From: Dictyoglomus sp. NZ13-RE01
Lineage (GTDB): Bacteria > Dictyoglomota > Dictyoglomia > Dictyoglomales > Dictyoglomaceae
Length of the DNA stretch: 64,000 bases
NCBI GenBank assembly: GCA_002878375.1
Contig: NIRF01000003.1
Location: forward strand, 62,001 to 126,000
Direction of reading: 5' to 3'
Below are positions 18,475-27,094 of this stretch, in pieces; the first letter of the stretch is position 1, and every line of letters begins with the position of its first letter. The notes beneath the pieces were generated by a model. That model made no database searches and had not been told where the DNA came from. It was given only the letters and a program-made list of their open reading frames with translations. A program made the position numbers and the translations under genes.

Positions 18475-19541
18475 TTTTCATTACTCCTTTGAAATCTCAA
18501 ATGTTCTTCATAAGTCTTTGAAAAGTAATGTCTTCCATCCCCTTTTGAGACAAAAAATAAATAATCTCCTTGGGGATATAATACGGCTTTTAAGGAATTA
18601 ATTGAAGGAGAACATATAGGGGATGGGGGAAGCCCATAATAGATATATGTGTTGTATGGAGAGTCAATTTTTAGATCATTATAAGAGAGTACTGGTTTTT
18701 TGAATTTGTATATGTATTCTACTGTAGCACAAGATTGCAGTTTATAGCCTAATTTGATTCTATTTAAAAAAGTGCCTGCAATTAATGGTCTTTCGTCGTC
18801 ATATTTTGCTTCTTTCTCTACAATAGAAGCTAAGGTTACCCATTCCTTCAATGTCATATTTCTCTTTTTTAATTCTTCCCTCCAATTGGGAATCTCAATA
18901 TCTAATTTATTAAAAAAAGTTCTTAGTAAGATATAAATAATATCTTCCTCTTTTAAATCAAGAGGAACATCATATGTGGCGGGAAATAGATAACCTTCTA
19001 AGGTCGTAGGTATTTCATCCTTAAAATAATCTTTTATTTTTCCTAAATTTTTAGGATTTTCTGCTAATTTTAAAAAGGTTTCTTTTGAAAGATGAAGTTT
19101 ACTCTCAAGGATATCCGCAATATTCTCTAAGGTAGAACCTTCCGGAATTGTAAACTTTAGAGTTTCTACCGTTCCTTTTATAAGCTTATTAATTATTTCA
19201 AATAGATCCTCTTGGGGGGAAAGTTTGTAATATCCAAACTTCAATTTCCTTTCCACCCCAAGAATCTTGCACCAAAGCCAAAACCCATAATCCCAATTTA
19301 TTATTCCCTTTTTGCTTAGAATCTTCCCAACTTCTAAGGAAGAACTTCCTTGGGGAATATAAACCAAAATAATATCTTTAGAATTTAAGTTTTTTGGAGC
19401 AAAACTTAAAAGAACTAAAAATATGAAAACTGATAAAAAGGCAAGAAAAAGAAGAAAACTACTCTTCTTCCCAATCTTCGTCTTCCCAATCTTCTTCTTC
19501 AGCTTCTGATTCCAAAGCTTCCACAACTCTTTCAAATTCAT
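18471..19541 (-). CDS. mltG: Endolytic murein transglycosylase MltG (YceG family)
   Basis: After a basic cytoplasmic start, one membrane helix (about residues 28-48) leads to a LysM-like region ([16 protein letters not shown]) and the YceG domain. The catalytic glutamate is in [14 protein letters not shown], followed by IAGTFLNRI and the conserved [11 protein letters not shown]. It cuts nascent glycan strands. The start is uncertain: ATG at 19541 (used here) or at 19586 both overlap the DUF1292 gene, and neither has a strong ribosome site. Confidence 0.88.
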   Translation of the reverse strand: MNLKELWKLWNQKLKKKIGKTKIGKKSSFLLFLAFLSVFIFLVLLSFAPKNLNSKDIILVYIPQGSSSLEVGKILSKKGIINWDYGFWLWCKILGVERKLKFGYYKLSPQEDLFEIINKLIKGTVETLKFTIPEGSTLENIADILESKLHLSKETFLKLAENPKNLGKIKDYFKDEIPTTLEGYLFPATYDVPLDLKEEDIIYILLRTFFNKLDIEIPNWREELKKRNMTLKEWVTLASIVEKEAKYDDERPLIAGTFLNRIKLGYKLQSCATVEYIYKFKKPVLSYNDLKIDSPYNTYIYYGLPPSPICSPSINSLKAVLYPQGDYLFFVSKGDGRHYFSKTYEEHLRFQRSNEK

Positions 19542-19767
19542 CTTCGTCTTCAATTTCTTCAAGAGCGGAGATATATAATTCTCCATTTTCTTCCGTTAAT
19601 TTGCAACGAAAGATGTAAATTTCATCAGTATCTTCCGAAGATTTTGGAGTTAGTAGAACATACGTATTTTCATCTACTTCTATAAAATCTCTTATTATAT
19701 ATTCGTACTTTTCTCCATTTTCATCTTCAAGAATTAAAATGTCTTGGTCATGTCTTTCTTCTGCCAT
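19459..19767 (-). CDS. DUF1292 family protein
   Basis: This small acidic protein of 102 residues fits the DUF1292 pattern: ILILEDENGEKYEYIIRDFIEVDENTYVLL, then DEIYIFRC and a Glu/Asp/Trp-rich tail ([12 protein letters not shown]). Its function is unknown. The ATG at 19767 has GAGGTGG at ideal distance; the frame is open further upstream but runs into the tRNA. It is the first protein gene after tRNA-Leu(TAA) and overlaps mltG by at least 83 bases. Confidence 0.8.
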   Translation of the reverse strand: MAEERHDQDILILEDENGEKYEYIIRDFIEVDENTYVLLTPKSSEDTDEIYIFRCKLTEENGELYISALEEIEDEDEFERVVEALESEAEEEDWEDEDWEEE

Positions 19768-19806
19768 AATCCACCTCATCATATAAAAATTAAGGGGACT
19801 AAAAGA

Positions 19807-19895
19807 TGGTGCCGGAGGCCGGACTCGAACCGGCACGGGTATCGCTACCCTCTGGATTTTAAGTCCAGTGCGTCTGCCAATTCCGCCACTCCGGC
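19807..19895 (-). tRNA. tRNA-Leu (anticodon TAA), CCA encoded
   Basis: Acceptor arms GCCGGAG and CTCCGGC pair, followed by A and CCA. The anticodon stem CTGGA/TCCAG closes CTTAAAA with anticodon TAA, reading UUA codons. A long variable arm (GGGTAGCGATACCC) marks class II. It lies just upstream of the DUF1292 gene and may be cotranscribed with it. Confidence 0.97.
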
Positions 19896-19923
19896 GGTAT
19901 CTTTAATCCTCTTTCAAGAAAGA

Positions 19924-19952
19924 AGTTTACCATAACTTTTTTTAATAGTAAA
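19924..19952 (-). promoter_or_regulatory. Promoter of tRNA-Leu(TAA) and possibly the mltG-pil operon
   Basis: TTTACT (19952-19947) and TAAACT (19929-19924) are 17 bases apart, with TGG directly before the -10 box (extended -10). The predicted start is about 22 bases before the tRNA. Confidence 0.5.
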
Positions 19953-19966
19953 GAGTCATTTTAATA

Positions 19967-19975
19967 TGGTAGAAT
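19967..19975 (+). promoter_or_regulatory. Extended -10 element upstream of the aldo/keto reductase
   Basis: TGG-TAGAAT forms an extended -10 about 33 bases before the ATG. I see no good -35 box. Confidence 0.35.
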
Positions 19976-20007
19976 AATATAGAAAAATTTAATACGGAGG
20001 GAAAACC

Positions 20008-20856
20008 ATGGAAAAGAGAGAATTTAAAGATGGAATAAAATTATCTATTATAGGATTTGGTGGTGTTTTAGTAATGAATGAAGATCAAGAAACTGCAAAC
20101 AAAAGAGTATCTTATGCTATAGAAAAGGGAATTAATTATTTTGATGTAGCACCCACCTATGGAGATGCGGAAATTAAATTAGGACCAGCACTAAGAGGAA
20201 AAAGAAAAGAAATATTTCTTGCCTGTAAAACAGGAGAAAGGACAAAGGATTCTGCTTGGAAACAACTTCATGAATCATTAAAAAATTTAGAGACAGATTA
20301 TTTTGATTTATATCAACTTCATGCTATGACTACCATGGAAGATTTTGAAAAAGTAATAGGTCCAAATGGAGCATTATCCGCTTTTGTTAAGGCAAAAGAG
20401 GAAGGATTAATTAGATACATTGGCTTTTCAGCCCATTCTGTAGAGGTAGCACTAAAACTTTTAGATGTTTTTAATTTTGATTCAATTTTATTTCCTATAA
20501 ATTTTGTAGAATTTTTCAACACCAATTTTGGTCCACAGGTTATAGAAAAAGCAAAGGAGAAAAATGTGAAAATATTAGCTATTAAAGCATTAGCTAAAAC
20601 AATTGTTCCTGAAGGGCAAGAAAGACCGTATAAAAAGGCATGGTATGTACCTATTGAAGATTATAAAATAGCAGAATTAGCCCTAAGGTTTACCTTATCC
20701 CAACCTATAACATCCGCTATACCCCCCGGGGAATATAAATTCTGGGAATGGGCTTTAAACATTGCGGAGAACTTTAAACCTATTACGAAGGAAGAGGTTA
20801 ATTATTTGAAAGAGGTAGCAAAGGGAATAGAGCCAATTTTCAAATTAGCTGTTTAA
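20008..20856 (+). CDS. Aldo/keto reductase
   Basis: The 282-residue NAD(P)H-dependent oxidoreductase has the full catalytic tetrad: D46 and Y51 in FDVAPTYGDAE, K74 in LACKTGER, and H105 in LYQLHA. It lacks the Cys-rich ferredoxin tail of longer relatives. The physiological substrate is unknown. GGAGGG lies before ATG. It is a single-gene unit divergent from tRNA-Leu. Confidence 0.9.
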   Translation: MEKREFKDGIKLSIIGFGGVLVMNEDQETANKRVSYAIEKGINYFDVAPTYGDAEIKLGPALRGKRKEIFLACKTGERTKDSAWKQLHESLKNLETDYFDLYQLHAMTTMEDFEKVIGPNGALSAFVKAKEEGLIRYIGFSAHSVEVALKLLDVFNFDSILFPINFVEFFNTNFGPQVIEKAKEKNVKILAIKALAKTIVPEGQERPYKKAWYVPIEDYKIAELALRFTLSQPITSAIPPGEYKFWEWALNIAENFKPITKEEVNYLKEVAKGIEPIFKLAV

Positions 20857-20929
20857 CATAATTTTAACCTATAATTATTATCTTTTTGGTATACTTAACA
20901 TACCTTATGTAGTATATTGAGAAAGGTAG

Positions 20930-21916
20930 GTGGTAAAAATTTTAGAATTTTCTTTTAAAAAGGTTGAAGAGGAGGCTATTGATGAGGTCCAAGATGTTAT
21001 AATTATTGGTGGTGGACCTGCTGGTTTAACTGCAGGAATTTATGCAGGAAGGGCAAGATTAAAAACCTTATTATTAGAGGAATCCTTAGTAGGAGGACTT
21101 GCTGCATTGACTGCTGTAATTGAAAATTATCCAGGATTCCCAGAAGGTATAACAGGAGAAGAGCTTTCAAAAAGATTAGAACAACAGGCAAGAAAATTCG
21201 GGACAAAGATAATAGAAACAGGAGTAACAAGTATAAAGCTCGATGGAGACTGGAAGATAGTAGAAACGCCTTTAAGAACCTTTAGAGCTCTTGCACTTAT
21301 TATTTGTGTAGGAACAAAGCCCAAAAAGTTAGGTGTTCCTGGAGAAAATGAATTCTTAGGAAAAGGAGTTTCTTATTGTGCTGTATGTGACGGAGCCTTT
21401 TTTGTAGGGAAAAAAGTGGCAGTTGTTGGAGGTGGAGATTCTGCATTAGAAGAAGCTTTATACCTAACAAGATTTGCAGAAGAAGTTATTATTATACATA
21501 GGAGGGATCAACTAAGAGCAGAGAAAATAACCCAAGAAAAAGCCTTTTCAAATCCTAAAATAAAGTTTCTATTGAGCCATGTAGTAGAAGAAATAAAAGG
21601 AGACAAAAAAGTGGAAGGTTTAGTATTAAAAGATGTTAAAAGTGGTGAGGTTAAAGAGATACCTATCGATGGGGTTTTCATATATATAGGACTTACCCCA
21701 CAAACAGAGCTTTTCTCCTCCCTATTGAAACTTGATCCAAATGGTTTTATTATTACTGATGAAAATATGCAAACATCAGTTCCTGGGATTTTTGCAGCAG
21801 GAGATGTTCGAGTAAAAAGTTTGAGACAGATTGTAACTGCATTAGCAGATGGAGCCATTGCAGCTACTTCTGCAGGAAAATATTTAGATGAAATTAAGAT
21901 TAAAGGAGGATTGTAG
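20930..21916 (+). CDS. trxB: Thioredoxin reductase
   Basis: The 328-residue flavoprotein has FAD motif GGGPAG (27-32), the redox pair CAVC (150-153), NAD(P) motif GGGDSA (167-172) and the final FAD motif GIFAAGDVR. An N-terminal extension of about 20 residues precedes the usual start. The start is GTG with a modest AAGG. It lies one base from the protein disulfide oxidoreductase gene, which is its likely electron acceptor. Confidence 0.93.
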   Translation: MVKILEFSFKKVEEEAIDEVQDVIIIGGGPAGLTAGIYAGRARLKTLLLEESLVGGLAALTAVIENYPGFPEGITGEELSKRLEQQARKFGTKIIETGVTSIKLDGDWKIVETPLRTFRALALIICVGTKPKKLGVPGENEFLGKGVSYCAVCDGAFFVGKKVAVVGGGDSALEEALYLTRFAEEVIIIHRRDQLRAEKITQEKAFSNPKIKFLLSHVVEEIKGDKKVEGLVLKDVKSGEVKEIPIDGVFIYIGLTPQTELFSSLLKLDPNGFIITDENMQTSVPGIFAAGDVRVKSLRQIVTALADGAIAATSAGKYLDEIKIKGGL

Positions 21917-21917
21917 T

Positions 21918-22601
21918 ATGGCACTTTTAAGAGATGAGGATAGAGAGTATTTAAAAAATTTATTTAATGAGAATCTAAAAGATAAGGTAAAGATTATATT
22001 ATTTAGTGAAAGATCTGCAGGAAGTAAACTTGTTGTTCCTGGAAGAATTGAATGTCAATATTGTCAACAAACAAGAGAAATATTAGAAGAGGTAGTAGGT
22101 CTTTCTGACCTATTAGAGCTTGAGGTTTATGACTTTTTAGCTAATGAAATTTTAGCCAAAAAGTATAATGTGGATAAAATACCAGCTATATTATTTGAAA
22201 AAAATGGAGAAGTTCTAAATCTTAGGTACTTTGGTATTCCATCAGGTTATGAATTTTCCTCTTTAATTGAGGATATAATAGATGTATCAAGAGGGGAAAC
22301 AGGACTTTCTCAAAATACAAAAGCTTTTCTTCAAACAATAACAAGTCCTGTCCATATTCAGGTCTTTGTTACTCCAACATGTCCCTATTGTCCAAGAATG
22401 GTAAGACTTGCCCACCAAGCAGCATTAGAAAACAAATTAATTACTGCGGACATGATAGAAGCTATTGAGTTTCCCCATTTAGCTGAAAAATATGAGGTTT
22501 CAGGTGTCCCCAAAACAGTTATTAATGATAAAGTAGAAGTAGAAGGGGCTGTTCCTGAAAACATATTCTTAGAATATCTAAAGTCCGCTTTAAAGAGCTA
22601 A
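21918..22601 (+). CDS. Protein disulfide oxidoreductase (double-thioredoxin/glutaredoxin fold)
   Basis: At 227 residues this has two thioredoxin folds, each with a redox motif: CQYC (46-49) and CPYC (155-158), and cis-Pro loops KIPAILF and GVPKTVI. This is the Pyrococcus-type enzyme that forms and shuffles intracellular disulfides in thermophiles. The ATG is chosen because GGAGG stands just before it, overlapping the end of trxB. Pairing with trxB supports a shared redox system. Confidence 0.92.
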   Translation: MALLRDEDREYLKNLFNENLKDKVKIILFSERSAGSKLVVPGRIECQYCQQTREILEEVVGLSDLLELEVYDFLANEILAKKYNVDKIPAILFEKNGEVLNLRYFGIPSGYEFSSLIEDIIDVSRGETGLSQNTKAFLQTITSPVHIQVFVTPTCPYCPRMVRLAHQAALENKLITADMIEAIEFPHLAEKYEVSGVPKTVINDKVEVEGAVPENIFLEYLKSALKS

Positions 22602-23920
22602 TCAACCTTTCCAAAAAAGTAATCACGAGCCTCACCTGCAAGATATAAGGAACCTGTTATTAAGATAAGATCTTCAGGTGAGGCTTTTTTATATACATCT
22701 TCAAAGGCTGAAGGAAAGTCCTTATAAGTAAATACAGGCTTTTCTCTGTTATTCAGTAAACCAGCAAGTTCATCCGCATCTCTTGTCCTACTACTGGGAA
22801 GAGGTAGGAAATGAAAACTATGAACTAATGGTTCTAAGGTATTTAAAAAGGCATAAGCATCCTTATCCTTCATCATTCCACATATTAGGAATAATCTTTT
22901 ATATCTAACATAATCTTCTAAGGTTTCTCTTAAAGCTATTGCGGAGGATAGGTTATGAGCACCATCTATAATAACCAATGGATCTTTTTGAACAACTTCA
23001 AACCTTCCATGCCACTCTACTTCTGAAAAACCCTTTTTATAATCCTCCAATGAGATATACCATTTCAGATTTAGGTTTAAGGCAGAAAAAGCACATACCG
23101 CATTAACCAATTGATGTTCTCCTAATAGAGGAATGCTAAAAATATAATCTGTATTATCCTTAGATATTGTAAAAATTTGCTCTTTTAAATTTGAAACTAC
23201 TTTTTTCCAAGAATAAACCTCATCTATTTTTATATATGGTGCTCTTTTTAATAGAGCCTGTTTTTTAATCTCTTCCCAGGCAGAAGGATCTTGAGGGGCA
23301 CAAATTAGAGGCACATTATATTTTATTATTCCTGCTTTTTCTCTTGCTATTTCTGGAAGTGTATTCCCTAATATATGCATATGATCAAATCCTATTGGAG
23401 TTATTATAGATACTAATGGAATGATGGTATTTGTAGCATCCAATCTCCCTCCCAATCCTACCTCTATGACTACAAAATCTAATTTTTTTCTATAAAAATA
23501 AAGAAAGGCGGATGCCGTTAAAACCTCAAAGAATGTTGGTGCACCATAGACTGGATGTTTGCTCGCAAAATCCACATACTCCTTCACTTCTTCCATTAAA
23601 CCTGTAAATTCTTCTTTACTAATTAATCCTTCATGAGTAACAATTCTCTCTCTAATACTTTGTAAATGAGGGGATGTGTATAAACCCACTTTATATCCTG
23701 CAGACTTTAGAATAGAAAAAATCATTGCGGATGTTGAGCCCTTTCCTTTTGTCCCTGCAATATGAAAGGCTTTTAATTCTTTTTGGGGATTCCCCATAAT
23801 ATCCAAAAGATATCTCATTCTCTCAAGATAAAACTTTTTCTCATCATAATTTAGTTTATCAAGCTTTCTCTCATAATTTATAAGCCCATATATATAATTA
23901 AGAGCATTAACATAATCCAT
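22598..23920 (-). CDS. folC: Folylpolyglutamate synthase / dihydrofolate synthase
   Basis: The 440-residue Mur-ligase-like enzyme has the ATP loop GTKGKGS (56-62), YTSPHL, VIEVGLGGRLDATN, ITPIGFDHMHILG and IIDGAHN. It adds glutamate to folates. GGAGGAGG precedes ATG. The stop codons of folC and the convergent disulfide oxidoreductase gene overlap. Confidence 0.94.
   Translation of the reverse strand: MDYVNALNYIYGLINYERKLDKLNYDEKKFYLERMRYLLDIMGNPQKELKAFHIAGTKGKGSTSAMIFSILKSAGYKVGLYTSPHLQSIRERIVTHEGLISKEEFTGLMEEVKEYVDFASKHPVYGAPTFFEVLTASAFLYFYRKKLDFVVIEVGLGGRLDATNTIIPLVSIITPIGFDHMHILGNTLPEIAREKAGIIKYNVPLICAPQDPSAWEEIKKQALLKRAPYIKIDEVYSWKKVVSNLKEQIFTISKDNTDYIFSIPLLGEHQLVNAVCAFSALNLNLKWYISLEDYKKGFSEVEWHGRFEVVQKDPLVIIDGAHNLSSAIALRETLEDYVRYKRLFLICGMMKDKDAYAFLNTLEPLVHSFHFLPLPSSRTRDADELAGLLNNREKPVFTYKDFPSAFEDVYKKASPEDLILITGSLYLAGEARDYFFGKVD
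22629..22690 (+). terminator. Intrinsic terminator of trxB operon, lying inside folC
   Basis: GCCTCACCTG (22629-22638) pairs with CAGGTGAGGC (22675-22684) and is followed at once by six T. AAGAT/ATCTT extends the stem inward after a one-base bulge. It lies 28 bases after the disulfide oxidoreductase stop. The same bases code folC residues on the other strand. Confidence 0.75.
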
Positions 23921-23955
23921 CTTTTAATCCTCCTCCAGGCCTTAGTTAGCAATTG

Positions 23956-23964
23956 ATTATAACA
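23956..23964 (-). promoter_or_regulatory. Extended -10 element upstream of folC
   Basis: On the minus strand TGT-TATAAT is a consensus extended -10 about 35 bases before the folC ATG. The -35 region (TTTTAA) is weak. Confidence 0.4.
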
Positions 23965-23990
23965 TCTTTAATATCTTTTTAAAATTTATA

Positions 23991-23999
23991 TGATATACT
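23991..23999 (+). promoter_or_regulatory. Extended -10 element upstream of the Na/Pi cotransporter
   Basis: TGA-TATACT lies about 34 bases before the ATG at 24033, with GGAGGAAG as ribosome binding site. No clear -35 box. Confidence 0.4.
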
Positions 24000-24032
24000 C
24001 CATCAGTAAAATACTAATATGGAGGAAGAAGT

Positions 24033-25680
24033 ATGCAGAATTTTCCTCTTAATGCTGATAATATAGGGCTTTTATTGGCAGGACTTTCTCTTTTCTTATA
24101 TGGAATTATACAGATGAGTTCAGGTTTAGAGAAAGCTGCAAGCTCAAGGTTGAGAGACATTTTTGAAAAAAATCACAAACTCTCCCTGGAAAGGTTTGAT
24201 TATAGGTACTTTGACTACAGCCATCGTTCAAAGTAGTAGTGCAGTAACTGTTTTAACTGTAAGCTTTGTTAATGCAGGATTAATCACACTGGAGGGCTCC
24301 TTAGGAGTAATTTTTGGTGCAAATATCGGAACTACAATTACCGCTCAACTTGTTGCCTTCAAACTTACTTACCTATCTCCTTATTTCCTTTTTATAGGAT
24401 TCTTATTTCTCTTTTTTGGAAAAAGAAAGTATGTAAAGTATATAGGTGAGGCTTTATTTGGTTTTGGTGTTCTATTTTTCGGACTAAAACTTATGGATGA
24501 CTCCCTAACTTCTTTAAAAAATTGGACCTATTTTCGGGAACTTATGATATCGATGAGTAAATATCCTCTTTTAGGTATTCTTGTGGGTGCGGGTGTTACT
24601 GCTATTATTCAGAGTAGTAGTGTAACTACAAGCATAGTTGTTGCTTTAGCAAACAAATCATCTATACCTATCACATCCGCTATTCCACTAATCCTGGGAG
24701 CAAATATTGGAACATGCGTTACAGCTTTAATAGCATCCATAGGGACAAGACTTTCAGCAAAAAGAACCGCTCTTGCCCATCTCTTGTTCAATGTGATTGG
24801 AGTAACTTTAATCTTTCCATTCTTAGGGATATTTACGAATATAGTAATGAAAACTTCTTTAGATCCTGCAAGACAGGTAGCTAATGCCCATACATTATTT
24901 AATGTTTTTTGGAGTTTTATATGGATTTGGTTTACAAAACCTTATGCATTTATCGTTAAAATATTGCTTCCAGGAGAAGAAAAGATCATTTACAAGAAAC
25001 CACTTTTCCTAAATCCTCTACTTTTGGATACACCTACAACTGCATTAGAGGGTGCAAGAAAAGAATTAGCTCGAATGGCGGATATATCTGAGGATATGTT
25101 CAATATGGTTTTTGATTCTTTGAAAAGTAATGGGTTAGAAAAACAAAAAGAGATTCTTGATATGGAAGACATTACAGATTATCTAAAAATAACTCTTATT
25201 AACTATTTAACAAAACTATCCTCACGCCCTCTTTCAGAACAAGAGGCAAAAGAATTAAATGCAATTTTGAGAAGTGTTGATGATGTGGAAAGAATTGCAG
25301 ACCATTTAACTAATATCATGGAAAAAATAGAAGATAAGATATCAAATAAAGTTGAATTCTCTGAGTTTGCTCAAAAAGAATTAGAAGAGTTAAGAGAGCT
25401 GGTATATAAAAATATGAAAAATGCCTTTGAGATGATAAAAGAAACTCATGTTTCCCGATTAAAGGATGTACTAAGAATTGAAGAGGAGATAGATAAACTT
25501 GTTAAGGAACTAATTGATAATCATATAGTAAGGATGAAGATGGGAGTATGTAATCCTATTGCAGGCTTAGTATTCTCTGATATACTAACTAATCTTGAAA
25601 GAATAGGTGATCATTCTGTAAATATAGCTCAAAACTTTGAGGAAGTTAATCTATTAAAGAAGGAAGCTCTTGTTGGATGA
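24033..25680 (+). CDS. Na/Pi cotransporter family protein with PhoU-like tail, frameshifted
   Basis: The first frame gives MQNFPLNADNIGLLLAGLSLFLYGI and LEKAASSRLRDIFEK. The second frame continues ITNSPWKGLIIGTLTTAIVQSSSAVTV, which is the expected continuation of the family. The switch needs removal of one A from the A7 run at 24166-24172. The remaining frame holds two QSSS transport repeats (AIVQSSSAVT and AIIQSSSVTT), about eight membrane segments, and a helical PhoU-like domain over the last 170 residues. Intact, it would be a phosphate transporter. A TTG at 24163 could start the second frame, but it would lose the first helix and has no ribosome site. Confidence 0.82.
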
Positions 25681-25720
25681 GTAAAAAAAATTTTTAATAA
25701 TAATTTTTTAAATTTTGGGG

Positions 25721-25726
25721 TATAAT
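25721..25726 (+). promoter_or_regulatory. -10 box upstream of the pilin gene
   Basis: A perfect TATAAT lies 28 bases before the pilin ATG, with AAAGGAGGTGA between them. The upstream region is A/T-rich without a clear -35 box. Confidence 0.4.
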
Positions 25727-25753
25727 ATTTATAAGAAAGGAGGTGAATAAAGA

Positions 25754-26191
25754 ATGAGAAGAGAGAAAGGTTTTACCTTGATTGAACTAATGGTGGTCAT
25801 CGTAATCATTGCCATCTTAGCTGCAGTAGCATTACCAAACTTTATGGGGGCAACTGAGAAAGCAAGGGAGTCTGCAGTAAGAAGCGCAGTAAAAACAATT
25901 CAAACTGCCATTGAAATGTATGCAACAGAGCATAGCGGAACATATACTGATGATCTTAACGCTTATACTGCATACCTACCTGGCAATCAGTTCCCAAAGA
26001 GCCCTGCTACAAATCAGCCATATAAGGTAGGCGAAAACCTCTTTGATTCAGATAGTCCTATAAAAGATAATCCAACAACAGCACAACAATACGCTATAAC
26101 TTATCAGTATGATCCTGTTACTAACTCCTATACTTTAAAAGGCTACAACAGAACCAATACCACTGCTGTTATCGAACTTTCCAACAGATAG
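25754..26191 (+). CDS. Type IV pilin / type II pseudopilin (major pilin candidate)
   Basis: The 145-residue precursor begins MRREKG^FTLIELMVVIVIIAIL, a class III signal with cleavage after Gly6, N-methylated Phe and Glu+5. The hydrophobic helix and a small beta domain follow (YATEHSGTYTDDLNAY; Tyr-rich tail NSYTLKGYN). The strongest ribosome site in the window (AAAGGAGGTGA) and a downstream terminator suggest high expression. It is not next to the pilBTC genes but would be their natural substrate. Confidence 0.9.
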   Translation: MRREKGFTLIELMVVIVIIAILAAVALPNFMGATEKARESAVRSAVKTIQTAIEMYATEHSGTYTDDLNAYTAYLPGNQFPKSPATNQPYKVGENLFDSDSPIKDNPTTAQQYAITYQYDPVTNSYTLKGYNRTNTTAVIELSNR

Positions 26192-26213
26192 TTGACTAAT
26201 CCAAATCCTTATA

Positions 26214-26257
26214 TTTAAAATAAAGGGCAAGTGTAAAAGCTTGCCCTTTATTTTAAA
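26214..26257. terminator. Strong intrinsic terminator after the first pilin
   Basis: An 18-bp perfect stem (26214-26231 with 26240-26257; core AAAGGGCAAG/CTTGCCCTTT) encloses an 8-base loop and has A- and T-runs on both sides, so it can work in both directions. It separates the two pilin genes. Confidence 0.85.
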
Positions 26258-26274
26258 AAATAAAAGGAGAGCTT

Positions 26275-26700
26275 ATGAAGAAAAATGGTTTTACTCTTAT
26301 AGAGCTTATGATTGTTTTTATAATTATTGGGATATTATCATTTTTCATATACAATATTTATTTTTCAACAATTGAGAGGGCAAGAGAAACGTCCGCAAGA
26401 GCAAATCTTAGGCTTCTTCATGTGGCAGTAGAAGCTTATGCTACAGATCATGAAGGAAGATATCCTACCGCAACAACCCTCAACGATCTATATTTAAACT
26501 TGAAAAAATACATTCCTAATGGCACATTCCCTGAAAATCCTTATAATAATAAGCCATATAGTGACGAAAATAATGAGCATTATAAAATAACATATACTTA
26601 TGATCCATCTCTAAACTCATATACCCTATCGGTTATGGACCGATTTAACCAAAAAGTGCTTCTTCTTTTATCAAATAGAATTGTATTAGAAGGAAGGTGA
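26275..26700 (+). CDS. Second type IV pilin-like protein
   Basis: The 141-residue precursor starts MKKNG^FTLIELMIVFIIIGIL with prepilin cleavage after Gly5 and Glu+5. It aligns with the first pilin along its length: RARETSARANLRLLHVAVEAYATDHEGRYP, NKPY, ITYTYDPSLNSYTL and a final LSNR. The tandem pair arose by duplication. Lying after a strong terminator, it is probably expressed less and may be a minor pilin. AGGAGAG precedes the ATG. Confidence 0.87.
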   Translation: MKKNGFTLIELMIVFIIIGILSFFIYNIYFSTIERARETSARANLRLLHVAVEAYATDHEGRYPTATTLNDLYLNLKKYIPNGTFPENPYNNKPYSDENNEHYKITYTYDPSLNSYTLSVMDRFNQKVLLLLSNRIVLEGR

Positions 26701-26704
26701 AAAA

Positions 26705-27094
26705 ATGGCGGAGGATAGATGGAAAAAAATTTGGGAAGATTTGAAACCACAAATTGGCTCCTTTGCTAAAAAGGCAGGAGATGCCATTACAGATCTTGCA
26801 AAAACCTTGGGGAAGGAATCTGTAAAACTGGCAAAGATTGCGGGCTTGAAAGCGGAAATCTTGTCCTTAGAAGGAGATAAAAGGGAGTATTTAAGAAGGC
26901 TTGGAGAGGAGATTTATAAGGGTTATAAAGAGGGTAGAGATTTGACAAAGGAAGAGATACAAAAGTTTATTGAGGAGATTGAGAAAATAGAAAAAAGTAT
27001 TGATGAAAAACAGGAAGAAATAAAGAAAATTGCAGAGGAAGAAAAATTAGAGCCTGAGGATGTAGAGAAAATCCCTCCATCTCAGGATGAGTAA
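26705..27094 (+). CDS. Small helical/coiled-coil protein of unknown function
   Basis: I do not recognise this 129-residue protein. It is highly charged and predicted helical throughout. It has an amphipathic N-terminal half (FAKKAGDAITDLAKTLGKESVKLAK) and a Glu/Lys coiled-coil (IEEIEKIEKSIDEKQEEIKKIAEEE). No signal peptide or membrane segment. It is 5 bases after the pilin and overlaps radC by 8 bases, so it is translated with both. Confidence 0.65.
   Translation: MAEDRWKKIWEDLKPQIGSFAKKAGDAITDLAKTLGKESVKLAKIAGLKAEILSLEGDKREYLRRLGEEIYKGYKEGRDLTKEEIQKFIEEIEKIEKSIDEKQEEIKKIAEEEKLEPEDVEKIPPSQDE

Noticed and set aside
24163-24175. Programmed -1 frameshift at the A7 run in the Na/Pi gene
   Set aside because: The required change is +1 (or loss of one A); a -1 slip would enter the wrong frame.
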